Notes under the pieces: model-generated | Told to the model about the DNA's origin: nothing | Databases searched by the model: none | Seen by the model: the letters and a program-made list of their open reading frames with translations, nothing else | Translations under genes and position numbers: made by a program | Assembly: GCF_004379255.2 (NCBI RefSeq) | Contig: NC_056046.1 | Span: 1,488,001 to 1,552,000, forward strand | DNA from: Salvia splendens | Taxonomy: Eukaryota; Streptophyta; Magnoliopsida; Lamiales; Lamiaceae | Direction: 5' to 3' | DNA length: 64,000 bases | Part shown: one piece after another, positions 36,229-47,600 of the stretch | Layout: each line of letters opens with the position of its first letter | Position numbering within the stretch: position 1 is the stretch's first letter

Positions 36229-36687
36229 TATGTACCAAAATTTACATTCTATGGCATCTTTATAAAAAAAAATCATTTGTATTTCAACCATGCAAAATTG
36301 TCGCACATCATAAAATATTGAACCATCGATTTATTCTTATATTCGATTTTGGCATCGGCCCAATTAAATCGCACATACTTTATTGAGTAAAAAGGTATAA
36401 TGTGTATCACATAATTAATTCGAAGGAACCTATATAATCGGTGTAAAGTTATGTGGTATTTTTTTCAAAGGTAAGTCGATGGAAATAGAATATAGCAATA
36501 GTGAACCTAAAATAGATAGTTGTATCCCACCCACTATATTTATTGGACTACAGCTTTAATTTATTTCAATATTTGTATTGATTGATGCATCGAATTTTCT
36601 CTAGTCGTGCTTCCTAAAACCACGTGTGAGAGTGAGCCTTCATTATCACTTTCCCATGTTCTTCTTGCAAACAACCACTTTAATTTA

Positions 36688-36689
<2 letters not shown>

Positions 36690-36733
<44 letters not shown>
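36690..36733. repeat. (ATT)n microsatellite
   Basis: About 14 uninterrupted TTA/ATT units. The Tourist MITE at 36734 sits at its right end, and more TTA units follow the MITE at 37185-37197. Confidence 0.9.
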
Positions 36734-36734
<1 letters not shown>

Positions 36735-37184
36735 GGCGTGTTCACCCTATCAGATTTCCAATTCTAAAATTTCCAAGAATTGAATTCTTTCAAGAATTGA
36801 TGGACTATATCCCATATATATATTTCTTCGTCATTTTGTTCTGTTCACATGTTTTGAACTAAAATATAAAGGAAAATAGTAGCCCCAAATTCAAAGTTTG
36901 ACTAATCAGAAAGGAAAATAACAAAATTAACCCCAAAAGAGTGAGAAAGAAGGTAATAAGATGGAAAGTTTGGGCAAATGTGAAAAATCAAATCCAATTC
37001 TCAGTGGAAAAACCAATGCAGAACAAATCTTACGTATTGTCCAAGATTTCAATTCTTGCCCAATTTGAATAGTGCGGGTCTTTCCCCATTCTAAGTCTTA
37101 CTCCAATTAATTAGTGGAAGGTGAACATCATAATTCACCCAATTGTGCCAAGAATTGACCAATTATGCTAAAGTGAACACGCCC
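36734..37184. mobile_element. Tourist-like MITE inserted in a (TTA)n microsatellite
   Basis: Inverted ends (A)GGCGTGTTCAC and GTGAACACGCC(C) with TTA on both sides fit a Tourist (PIF/Harbinger) insertion. It is about 451 bp, has no coding capacity, and carries internal ccaagaattgaattctttc-type inverted segments near the left end and related ones at the right. Confidence 0.82.
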
Positions 37185-37197
37185 TTATTATTATTAT

Positions 37198-37679
37198 ATG
37201 ATTTAAAAGTGAATGGCAATCAATTAATGTAGCAATGGTGATAGACTGATAGTTTGTTGGATGTAAATAGTTACTTGCATGTACCACAATCATTTTTATA
37301 CATTTTAAAAGTAGTGTAAGTAATGATAATGATTTTAAAATGTATTGTGCGTGGAAAAAGTGGTAGACCATTTAAATAAAGTATTTTTTTGTGAAATATG
37401 TTGCATGATAATATCTATATATATATAAGAAAAATGAATGTACTATTTTCAAAGGATGGAAGATATACAATCAATAAATTTTGGGAATATTTTATGTAAC
37501 CAACTAAAATATGCTTTCAAGTAGTATTTCAAACTATTGGATCTGAAGATAGGCTACTTTGTATATATATATGCCCAATTATGGGATACTTAAGAATAAG
37601 TTCTAATGTTATTTTCTAGGTGATCACTAAATATAACAAAACAATATAATAAGTAAAAAACATTTATTAGAAATATCGT
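37198..37679. other. AT-rich spacer, nothing recognised
   Basis: Only short frames and TA-rich runs are visible. Confidence 0.5.
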
Positions 37680-38720
37680 TTATGAAGAAAGCTCGTCAAA
37701 CACATCCTTTGCCTGAGCCTGTCCGAGTTTACCATCTTTGCACAATCCATCAATGAGGATATTATAAGTTACTATGTCTGGAATGACACCTTTGTTTTCC
37801 AGTTTTCCAGGGTATGCAACATGGAAAATGCTTCATCAATACGATGAGCACTGCACAAGTGATAGGATAAACCCCCTATCGGGTTGATCGGCGTCTGTAG
37901 ATCGGCGATCGATAGATGTTTGTCGCGGGCAAGTGCCCGTCGAGCAAGACGGGTTTCTCACTTGGAGAAGAGAATGAACGATAATATTGATATTCTTGAT
38001 TGATTGCATAACCCCTTAATTACAGTATTATATGTCACAACATTCGGTGAAATCCCTTTATCACCCAAGGAGGAGAAGATTTGAAGAGCTTCGTCCACCT
38101 TACTATCTTTGCACAGAGCATCAATAATCTTGTTGTGAGCATAAACATTAAGTTTGCACCTATCTTTTTCCAATCGACGAAGCAATTCAAGCGCCTCAAG
38201 AGTGCCTCCGGCTTTGCATATCCCGTTAATCATAGTACTATATGTACGTTCATCAAGATTGCAGAGCTGCTCCGCAGACAACTTCCAACATAGCTTTGCT
38301 GCCTCTGGGATCCTTCCGACCAATAAAAAGCCCTTTGATGAGAGTGTTAAAAGTTACCACATCAGATTCGTACCCACGTTTGAAGAAAATGCCTAAAATC
38401 GCAAACCCAAAATCAGGTCTTTACAGTCGGCAGAAGCAATCAATCGCAATACTTAAGGTGTAGTGATTTACAGAAGCACCCCTTTGAAGCATTTCGTCGA
38501 ACAGGTGGAGGGCGAGTGAGTATTGGTGCATCTTGACCACAGCACTCAATAACTTGTTGAAATCAATAACAGAAGGGGGCGGCTGCATTCTCAACATATC
38601 CCGGAATTGATCGACGGCATCATCGGGATCACGTATGCAACTGAAATCAAATCTGGGATAAAGCCGAAAAGCGTCGAATTTGGTGGTTGACGTTGATGAA
38701 TGAGTGATATTGGAGGGGTT
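37680..38720 (-). pseudogene. PPR (P-class, restorer-like) pseudogene
   Basis: Reading from 38720 down gives successive 35-aa PPR motifs: FNKLLSAVVKMHQYSLALHL, FDEMLQRGASVNHYTLSIAI, DVVTFNTLIKGL, ERTYSTMINGICKAGGTLEA, VVTYNTVIKGLC and, further on, DIVTYNILIDGLCKDGKL. The gene is broken by an in-frame TAA (38421-38423), a frameshift near 38325 and an insertion of about 145 bp (37860-38005) after the VIKGLC codons. The 3' end is also missing. Intact members bind organelle RNA. The closest type is the RFL group of mitochondrial PPR proteins, from motif similarity. Confidence 0.88.
37860..38005. mobile_element. About 145-bp insertion in the PPR pseudogene, likely LTR fragment
   Basis: PPR coding sequence is interrupted between VIKGLC and the following SAHRIDEAF codons. 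The inserted DNA holds gaatgaacgataatattgat and a GC-rich palindromic section (gtcgcgggcaagtgcccgtc). This resembles the end of a retrotransposon LTR, but no internal region or clear duplication is present. Confidence 0.5.
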
Positions 38721-39508
38721 TCAACCAACAATTTGACAAAAATCTTCTGAAGATCATTGCTTTCTGGAAATTATTGGGTTAATTTGGGTAGCTTTCTCTT
38801 TCTACTTAAAATCTTTTGAATTTGGGGGTGTTATTTTGCAAGTACGTATCTCCTTTCAGTCCCCAACGGGAGCCTTGAGTCTCATTTACACGGTCAGTCC
38901 CGATTCAACATTGCAATAAATACTCAAAAGGTTGAATAAGTTGCCAAGAACGTTGGGGCGAAGGTGGAGCTGTCGGGTGTGGATTTGTCGAGCGGATCGG
39001 CTGCTGTTCAAGGCCGGGAATCGGAGTCTTTTAGGAGGCAGTTTAACTCTGCTCCTTTGAAGATGGAAAGGAAGAGGAGATTTTGGGAGAGGCTGAAGAG
39101 AGTGTCAAGAGGGAGCATGAGTATTCATTGCAACCATAGTTTATAATGTTAATGTTTAATCAATCAGACAGTTATCAGTTAACCGATAATCGAATCGAAT
39201 AAAATTGGTTATTGATTAACCGATAACCAATTTTTATGATTTCGATTAACGTTTACGAAAAAGTTCAATCATTGGTCATAACCATTCAGGCCAGCCCGCG
39301 AGTTTCGAACTGGCATAAGAGAAGTGAAGAAAAGACGTGGCGGATGATCCATAAAGACATAACACAAAAGCAGCATCAAGAGAGTTGATACTGTCAATAC
39401 AACACAGAGACTGCAAACTCCACAAACATTCTACACACATCATCACAGCTACCTCTTAACCCTACCAAAAACAATCAAGATTAAAAGAATTACAAATCCT
39501 CCACATCC
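38721..39508. other. Spacer with a possible gene fragment
   Basis: At about 38940-39120 a GC-balanced frame on the + strand reads MELSGVDLSSGSAAVQGRES ... RRFWERLKRVSRGS and looks like old coding sequence. I could not assign it to a family, and it lacks a proper start. The rest holds no gene. Confidence 0.3.
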
Positions 39509-42500
39509 TTACACCCGAGCTGCTTCCCCTAGCCTCTCTCTCAAAATCTTCACCCCGACGTACCTGCATTCGCCCAAAGTTTATTAGACCATATCGTGTT
39601 AACTAATACGAGAGGGGCGTAGGCGAACTTACCGTCCCAACATCATGACCGTTGCCTGAGGATTAGTCCCCGGGGAGTCAAAAAAGGTCGAGCCATCCAC
39701 CACCCGGAGCCTGTCAACACCGAGGACCCGGTAGTCGGGGCCCACCACCTTCCCCACGTGGCAGCCCCCGTGGTAGTGCCATATAGTGATGACCGTGTCC
39801 CTGCAGAACTGCTCGAGGGACTTGGTGTCGTTGGTGTGCCGGGGAATGAGGTTGACATTGGCCTCGACGCTCATGTTGAGGAGCTTCTCCACCACGTCGT
39901 CGTCGAGCTGTGTGTAGTTGGAGAAGGGCTTCGACTTGAGGAGCTTTTCGACTATGCGGATGCCCTCCACGCACCGGGCTAGGTCGTCCGGGTGGCTGAA
40001 GTAGTTGAAGGTGATGGAGGGGTTCTCGTCGACGTTGGTGTTGGAGAGCTTCACCTCGCCCTGGGAGAGCGGCCGGGCGATCTTCTCCAGGATGAAGCCT
40101 CCTTGGAAGGCTTCGACCGGGAGGTTCCGCTTCCGGTTCTTGAAGCCGTGGATCGCTGCGTGCGTCCGCTGCTTCGGGGGGATGGTGGAGAGCTGCCCTA
40201 TCTGTTTGGTACAGCAAACAGAGGACCTTAATGAATCCACAAATTGGAAATAGGTGCAATTTTTTGCACTAACTCGTTCACTCATATTAGTATTATAAAA
40301 AGTAGAATCCACATTCTGCTAACATTTTACTACTAATTTTTCTTTACATTTCTTAAAACCCGTGCAAACTGGGAAAAGACTAACCTCAGCAGAAGCAAGG
40401 CCATGGTCACAATGGATGCTACTTTTGTTCTGTCCAAAGCCACTGCTAGCTTCAATGTAGACTCCCACCTTGGTGATTCCGACGGTTTGGATGAGGGACT
40501 GCTTCACGGGCGTCTTGCTCGGGACGAAGATCGTGTTCATCGGGTTGTCCGACATGTTCTTCCCCACGAACCCATTGTCAAGCACCACCGGGATGTTGAA
40601 CTTCTCGAGATCAGCCTTCGGCCCAATCCCGCTCAATAGCAGCAAGTGAGGGCTCCCGATTGCACCCGAGGACACGATGATCTCGCTCCTCGCCCTCTTC
40701 GACAGCACCGCCCTATGTGTCTTCCCGTTCTCGTCCTTGAAGATCACTCCAACTGCCTTGGGCCTTTTCCCTGACACTCAAAAGTGTTAGATTTGCAACA
40801 TGATCAATTCATTTAAGAATATCAAATTTACCCATTGTGTCGAACTCGATCCTCTGGACCGTTGCACGGACCAGGACACGGAGGTTATCGGGATTGGCGG
40901 AGGCGAGAAGCTCGGCAGCCGTGTGGCGGCGGCCGAAGCGGTCGAAGATGGTTCCACCGACCTTGGTGCCATACAAATGGTCATAGGTGAAGCCATTGAA
41001 AGGTGCGACCCCAATTTCTAATAGGCTGTCACGTATGGCTCGCTGCCACGGACCGAAATCAGGCTGATGGATGATCTGGTTCTCAATCCAAGGGTAGGAC
41101 TCATTCACAAGCTCAGCATCCCACCCTGCTTTCTCAATCTCACTGGACCACATCAATGGTGAAAACCATCAAAATGAGTCAAGAACTGAAATTCTTTAAC
41201 ATAAACTTAGTTTACATGATCTAAATATTTGCTATAACTAAGTTTGGATTACATTCACATTATAAGAAAAAGAAATTTATTATACAGTATGTTACAACTA
41301 AAAGAAAAAAAAAGTTATTTCATTGATGATAGTTCGTGGTAGATAAGTTGCTATAAATGTGATTAATCTTCAGCCTTCTTTAGTGGTTAACTTCCTACCT
41401 ATAAATATGTGTTATTTATCTACTTTTTTTTAATCTTTTTTAGCCCATGTGACAGCCTCTACCTAAGTTTAAAAAAAAGTAATTCGAAAAAACACAAGAA
41501 TTTATTGAAAATCCAACAAAAACACACACTTGCATATATTTATTTATTAAATGTTTCACTCCAAGTTTTTGTGGGGGAGTATTTCATTGTCATAAATTCT
41601 TTTCGTTTGACATATTTCCATAACAAGACTATACAAAGTTGAAATATTAAATTTTATTTACAAAAAAAATTACTAGAAAATAATGGTCATTAAAACCGGT
41701 CGATTAGTAGACTAACCAATTTCAAATCAGTACTAGTCCGAATTTTATTTTGGAGCCATTTTTAAGCAAATAACCATCAAATCGGTTCAGTTATTAATCG
41801 AATTGACCGATTAAGTAGCCCTAAATATGGTCAACCACGATTAGGACATGTTCATAATTTAATAGTGATATGATAAATAATAAATTTAATAGTACTATGT
41901 ACCAATAATATGATCAAATAGAGTTGATCGATAATAAATGCATCAAATCCTAAGTAGGTTTTGAGTAATGACACAAACCTAACACTCTCTCAATGTATGT
42001 GGAGTGGGTAGGTGCGACAATAACTCCTCACATGGAGCAAATTAGACCACAAAATTTAGTTTAGGGTTTAAATTTGACCACAAAATTTAGTGGTTTAAAT
42101 TTATTGTTTTTTTCTTATCTCTCGTTTTCATTAAAATTGATTAAAAATGGACTCGTACTCTCCATTTTTGGGTATTTGGCTTTTCACTTTAAAAGAAATA
42201 ATCACCATTAATGTTGGCATTTATTGGCCTAGGTATGGGTTGGTTGATAATTAGTAGATGCTTTACTAGAAATTGACCTACTACTTTTATACTATCACTA
42301 GTATTTTCCACTCTTTTTCATACTCCATTACTTTTATATACTACTTGTATTTTCCACTCTTTTTCTTACTACTTTTATATACTACCAGTATTTTCCATTC
42401 TTTTTCATTAATTTGAATTGATCACCACTAACTATAGAAATGTCATTAAGCAAATACACACACTACGTGTGTAGGTATGCCACTTAAACCAAAGGTAGTT

Positions 42501-43944
42501 TTCATTCACTTCTGTTATACAAGCAACTATTGTACACGATTTTGACCTAAAAGAAACTATTTTAATTTAAGGTTAATTGTCTATAAAATCACAAAAAATG
42601 TCATTTCTAATTTGTCATGTATTTAAAAAAATTTGAATGACAAATTAAAAAATCTAAAATTTCTCAATTGTTCTATAACAATTTAATTTATTTTTATTTT
42701 TTAGTTTCTTAGACTAAAAAATGACAACGTTTAGCCGTTAAAATCTTCACTTTAATGCAAGTTTATGTCAATATTTATCCCAATTCCCCCCAAAATTAAA
42801 ACATTATTATTTTTTAGTTTCTTTGACTCAAAATGACCACATTTAGCCGTTTAAATCTCCACTTTAATACAAGTTTATGTCAATATTCATCGCAATTCTC
42901 CAAAAAATTAAAACATAGGACAATTGGAAATTTCTGATATTTTATCATTTTCATTCAAAATTTAAAATGTACGGAACAAACTAGAACTTGAACTTGACCG
43001 AATTTCATAATAGACTTAAGTCTACATCCTCGGATATTCTCTCAAAATATTCGAGAAATTTCTATGCTTGTTGCTCTCTATTAATAATAATAATAATACC
43101 ATATATTAACACTTCATTAACTAGAACCTCTAAAGTCTCACCTAAATAAAGTCATATTATTGTCCTACACTATTAAGAAAAACGAAAAAAAAAACACATA
43201 AAAACAAAATAAATCAATACTACCAAAAAAGAAGATTTTGGGGTAGAAGGGAGTTGTACCTTGCGCTTGCCCGGGTGTAAAATCCAGCATTGATGCAGGT
43301 CCCACCGCCCAAAACCCTAGCCCTGGCATTGAACACCCCATCGGTGGAGATGAACATCTGCGACGCCGATTTCTCCGATATATCGGCCAGAGTGATGTGG
43401 AAATTCTGCATAAACGACACATTCGAGTTCGCGAACGGCGTCCCCCCTCTCTCCAGCAGCAGAACGGAGTAATTCCGCGCCAGCGTGGCGGCGAGGGGGC
43501 ACCCCGCCGTGCCGCCGCCCACTATGATGTAGTCGTACGCGGCGGCGGGGTTCACCCACGCGGCGGAGGACGGCACCGATGAGAACGAGCTAGCTGGCTT
43601 GATGAAGGGGTACCGGTATTGTGCTGGATGATCATATTGAGCACCTGCAATTGCAGAATTTGTGATGAGAAGAAATTGGGGGAAATTAGGGCAAATTAGG
43701 GCAAATTGGGGGAAGGGGTTGATTGAGGGGAAGGTTGTTGGGAAATGCAATAGTTATTTTTTGGGGGGAATATGTTAACTGATTTTGTTTGTTTCCTCCC
43801 TTTTTCTTGGTTTTGGATTTTGTTTGGAGAAATACAGACTTCTTGGTGATGTGTGTGAAAAAGTTTCATTCTTTTTTTATTAGAATGAATGAGTTCAAAT
43901 TTGATTCTACTTCCTACATTCTTGCTCTTTTTCTATGTTTGTGT

Positions 43945-43976
<32 letters not shown>

Positions 43977-44676
43977 TGAAGAAGATGAGGTAATTTGGTT
44001 GATGCAAACACAATAAAACCTCTAAAAATACATCTAAAAATAAAACCCATTGTATTCTTTTTTTTTTTTTTGAAGAAATCGTATTCCTAAAAATGTTAGA
44101 TTTTCTAGTATTCAAGCAAATCCCACCTCCAAATCAAGAAAATCACACACAATGGAAGTGACAGTTTGTGTTTCATGTGCTAATGCAAAAACACAAAACA
44201 AAACCAATGTGTTCTTAAACATGTTAACTTTTCTGAATATTCAAACATGCATAAACTAAAAATCCCAAACAAGGGCAATATCAAAGAAATCCCACTTCAA
44301 AATCAAGAAAATAACACACAATGGAAGTGTTTGTGTGTGTGTGTGTGTGTGTGTGTTTGTACAAGAGAAGAGAAATAAACCTTTGTGTGTGTGAAGACTA
44401 TGAGCTAATTTAGCTATTAAAAAACACATATTAAAAAAACATTGTATTCCTAATGTTAAAATTTCCAAATTTTCAAAGAGGCATAAGCTAAAATCCCACA
44501 CAAGGACAATATCAAAGAAACCCCACCTCCAAATCACACACAATGGAAGTGCCAGTGTGTGTGTTTGTGCAAGACAAGAGAATGGAGAAGAGAAGAAAAC
44601 CTTGGGAGAAAGAGAGCTGAGTAGTGATCCAAACAAGTGAACACCAGTAAACAACTACACAACCAACCAAAGCCAT
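39509..44676 (-). CDS. HTH: HOTHEAD-like GMC oxidoreductase, secreted
   Basis: Six exons (44601-44676, 43260-43644, 40832-41142, 40385-40770, 39633-40201, 39509-39563) give 593 aa, the usual HOTHEAD length, with a continuous frame. Exon 1 encodes a signal peptide (MALVGCVVVYWCSLVWITTQ) and is separated by a 956-bp intron. The FAD dinucleotide site IIVGGGTAGC is at about 65-74. The GMC block FDRFGRRHTAAELL is in exon 3, the catalytic WHYHGGC motif at about 527-533, and PGTNPQATVMMLGRY near the end. HOTHEAD-type enzymes are proposed to oxidise long-chain omega-hydroxy fatty acids for cutin; loss causes organ fusion. Intron 2 (41143-43259) is 2.1 kb and repeat-rich. All key motifs are intact. 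Confidence 0.94.
42301..42410. repeat. Short tandem repeat in HOTHEAD-like intron 2
   Basis: gtattttcca(c/t)tctttttc recurs at about 42301, 42347 and 42388 with tactacttttata spacers: three imperfect copies of 41-46 bp. Confidence 0.7.
42701..42920. repeat. 113-bp tandem duplication in HOTHEAD-like intron 2
   Basis: The unit starting ttagtttctt and containing tttagccgtt..aaatct and caagtttatgtcaatatt occurs at 42701 and 42814. Confidence 0.8.
43940..44356. repeat. (GT)n/(GA)n microsatellites in HOTHEAD-like intron 1
   Basis: A gtgtgtgtgtgtgagagagagag run lies at about 43948-43976 and a long (gt)n run at 44333-44356. Short imperfect copies of caaatcaagaaaatcacaca flank them, suggesting local duplication within the intron. 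Confidence 0.8.
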
Positions 44677-47600
44677 AGTAATATTAAAAAAAACACCCAC
44701 AACACACACTAATTTCCTTCCAAAAACAAATAATTCAATTCATATTCCACAATACACCCCTAGACAAATTTCTTGACCGATGTGGCTATCACTGGTTGGC
44801 CTTGCTCTCTGCGTTTATATCTCTCTCTATATATATTATGCATAAAATTTCTGGAGAGAGAGAGAAGAGAGAGATGATTAATCTAACTAAGGTAGGGATA
44901 TTGATGCATGCATTTATCAGAAAGGGTAAGTAAACTTATATATAAGTTAAAGAGTAATTAATTAGGACAATTATTTATTTTGGTGGGGATTATTTATAAA
45001 CAGATGAAACAGCAGAAGATGAAGAACAATGATGTATCTTTTCTTTGAATGTTACACAGAATTAATCCAACTGGGAAATAAAAAAAAAAATGGGGCATTA
45101 ATGGAGAAATGAATGGCACGGTTGGAGAAGCTATCAATGCATGCTGCCTTTTGGATTTATGCAATAGAATTTTAATTTTTTTTATTATATTTTTCTTTTT
45201 TGATTGATTATGTGTGTGTAATTTGACAGCTCAACAAAAAGAAAATCCAGCCTGCACTTGGAATTCTTACAAATGTATGTGGTGATCTTAGGTAACATTT
45301 AATTCAAGCCACTCAATTGTGTCCATGTTTTGTGAGAGACGGAGAGAGAAATTTGAATAATACTATGCTGTCATGTGATTAAATTGAACTATGGAAAAAT
45401 ATTTTCTTGGTTTGCACTTTGCAGTTACATGTCTTTATTTCTAGTCCTTGTGAAAATGGAATTTTCTAGGCCAATTGTGCTGATTTAAAAAGTCATTCCT
45501 TTTAATTCTACAATTTTCTATTCATTCGTGGTGTGGATATTTAATCGATTTTAATCACAATTTAACTATATATAGACAACGGATGTAGTTTTATAAAACA
45601 AATAAAATAAGTTACTTCATTTATTTTTAAGTAAGTGCCATATTTAGATGTTTCTTGTTTTTAAATAATGTCTCCTTTAAAAAATTTTGGGTATAATTAC
45701 AACATTCTTTTCAATTTACCCTTTTCCATACTTTTTGGAATCGGGCAGTTAGTTGAATATACACATTTGTTATATAATTAATAAGGTTATAAAGTTGCAT
45801 TTTTGCTATTTTTAATATGTATAATTTCTATATAGGGTTCTATTAAATTAACAACTATTATTTTAAATTGATAACCAACAACTATGTCAACAACCTACAC
45901 TATAAATATCAACACGATGACATTTGTTTGTTAACTAAATGTAGTTGACATATAAATGTCTTTGTGTTGACATTCATAGCACAAATTGTTGACACCTTTT
46001 TAGATATCTATTAATTAGTATAGTATTTTTTTTCTTTGACATGTGAGAAAAAACGTATACCTCCAATTTTTTTTAAAATGCCACACATATTTATAATCGA
46101 ATTCATCACCTTTGAATTTGATCACGAATTCACCCATAACAACATTAATTGATTTTAGGTCAAAATAGTATTTTTATACTTTCGTAATCCAGCTAAACAA
46201 AATAAACTAGCTTCCAAATAGTATTAATGGCTCTATTCTCGTATTAAATTACGACACCTCACAAAAATAAAGCAAGAGTGACCTATAGTATATTAGCTTA
46301 TAGATTAATGTACTAGCTACTCAATTATCATATAATAATAGCAAATGTAGGTATGGACTTATAAAATTTGTTGAATCGGTAAATTAAAAATTTAATAATT
46401 CGGTTGAGGATTATTGAGATTTTCCCTTTCAAGAAAAAAAAAAGAAATACTAACAATTGTACTTGCAAGTTGCAACACAAAATCTAGAGAGCCAACTGTC
46501 CCATATATCTACACCCCTTGTAAAATATTGTAATTATTTCCTAATCATTTTCTAGATCCACTGATTACTTGCCTCCAACTAATTTAATTTCAACAAAGAA
46601 GAGAATATATACATGTATTTTTTTTCTTTGTAAAAGCTAATTAAAGGTTTGTTAATGTTGACTAAGTGGACGATCATGATTTTCACGCTGATCAATTTTT
46701 ATAAATTTAGAGAAAATTTAGTTATTTTTTTATATCATCTACATAATAAATTATAACAATATTTTATGGTTCTATGTGATAATGTTTATTAATTATATAA
46801 TAATATTAATTTTCTATTAATGTGTTTGGACCTCTCAAATTTTCCATAAATGCATATTTTTGTAGACTTGATACTAATTAAATAGGTTCCCATCACTAAT
46901 ATTCTAGTAGAATCACGAAAAACATGAACTCTTCCAATTTGTAGATACGAGAACAGCTCAATTCGGATGCATTCAAATTAAATAATTCATCAGTAACTAA
47001 CAGCATTTAATTAAATTTGAAACCATATTAATTATAAGGTTAGCATTAAAACATACCGCTTTATTATTTTAATACATAAAATTGGGTAAAGTTTCTATGA
47101 ATACATAGGTCGATCAAATAGATCCACGTTCAACCACTGATAAATCTATAAATTAGGTAGGATAGGGAAAATATAGGAACAAAATTTAAAGTGCTGTGTT
47201 AAATTATAGGTTTCTATTAATTAGTGTGAGTGAGTAAGTGTGTAAAAATAAAGTTTAATTTACTACTCACAAATATTTTATTTCAAAAGTAGCACAATAT
47301 TAAGTTGTTTCAAATGTATTTCACCATAGCTAGAATGAAAAAGAGCTATGGTAAAATTCAAATTATTGAAATCAATGAAAAAATTTGATCTATCGAATTT
47401 TGTTGCCAACCTTTACATTGATTACTCTTTTGATCATATCTGATTGTTATTGTAATACGGATAAAAACAATTTTCTAATAAAATATATACTGATAACATT
47501 GAATACTCAAACCAATTAATTAATTTTGTGAAGAAATGATTGGGGTCGTTCTGTACTTAGAGTAGATGATCGTAATATATTTACTTTGCTCTGATCGAGG

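Noticed and set aside
39714..40259. Out-of-frame 181-codon minus-strand frame in HOTHEAD-like exon 5
   Set aside because: The GMC catalytic motifs WHYHGG and PGTNPQA are in the other frame. This frame is Pro/Arg-rich noise from GC-rich codons.
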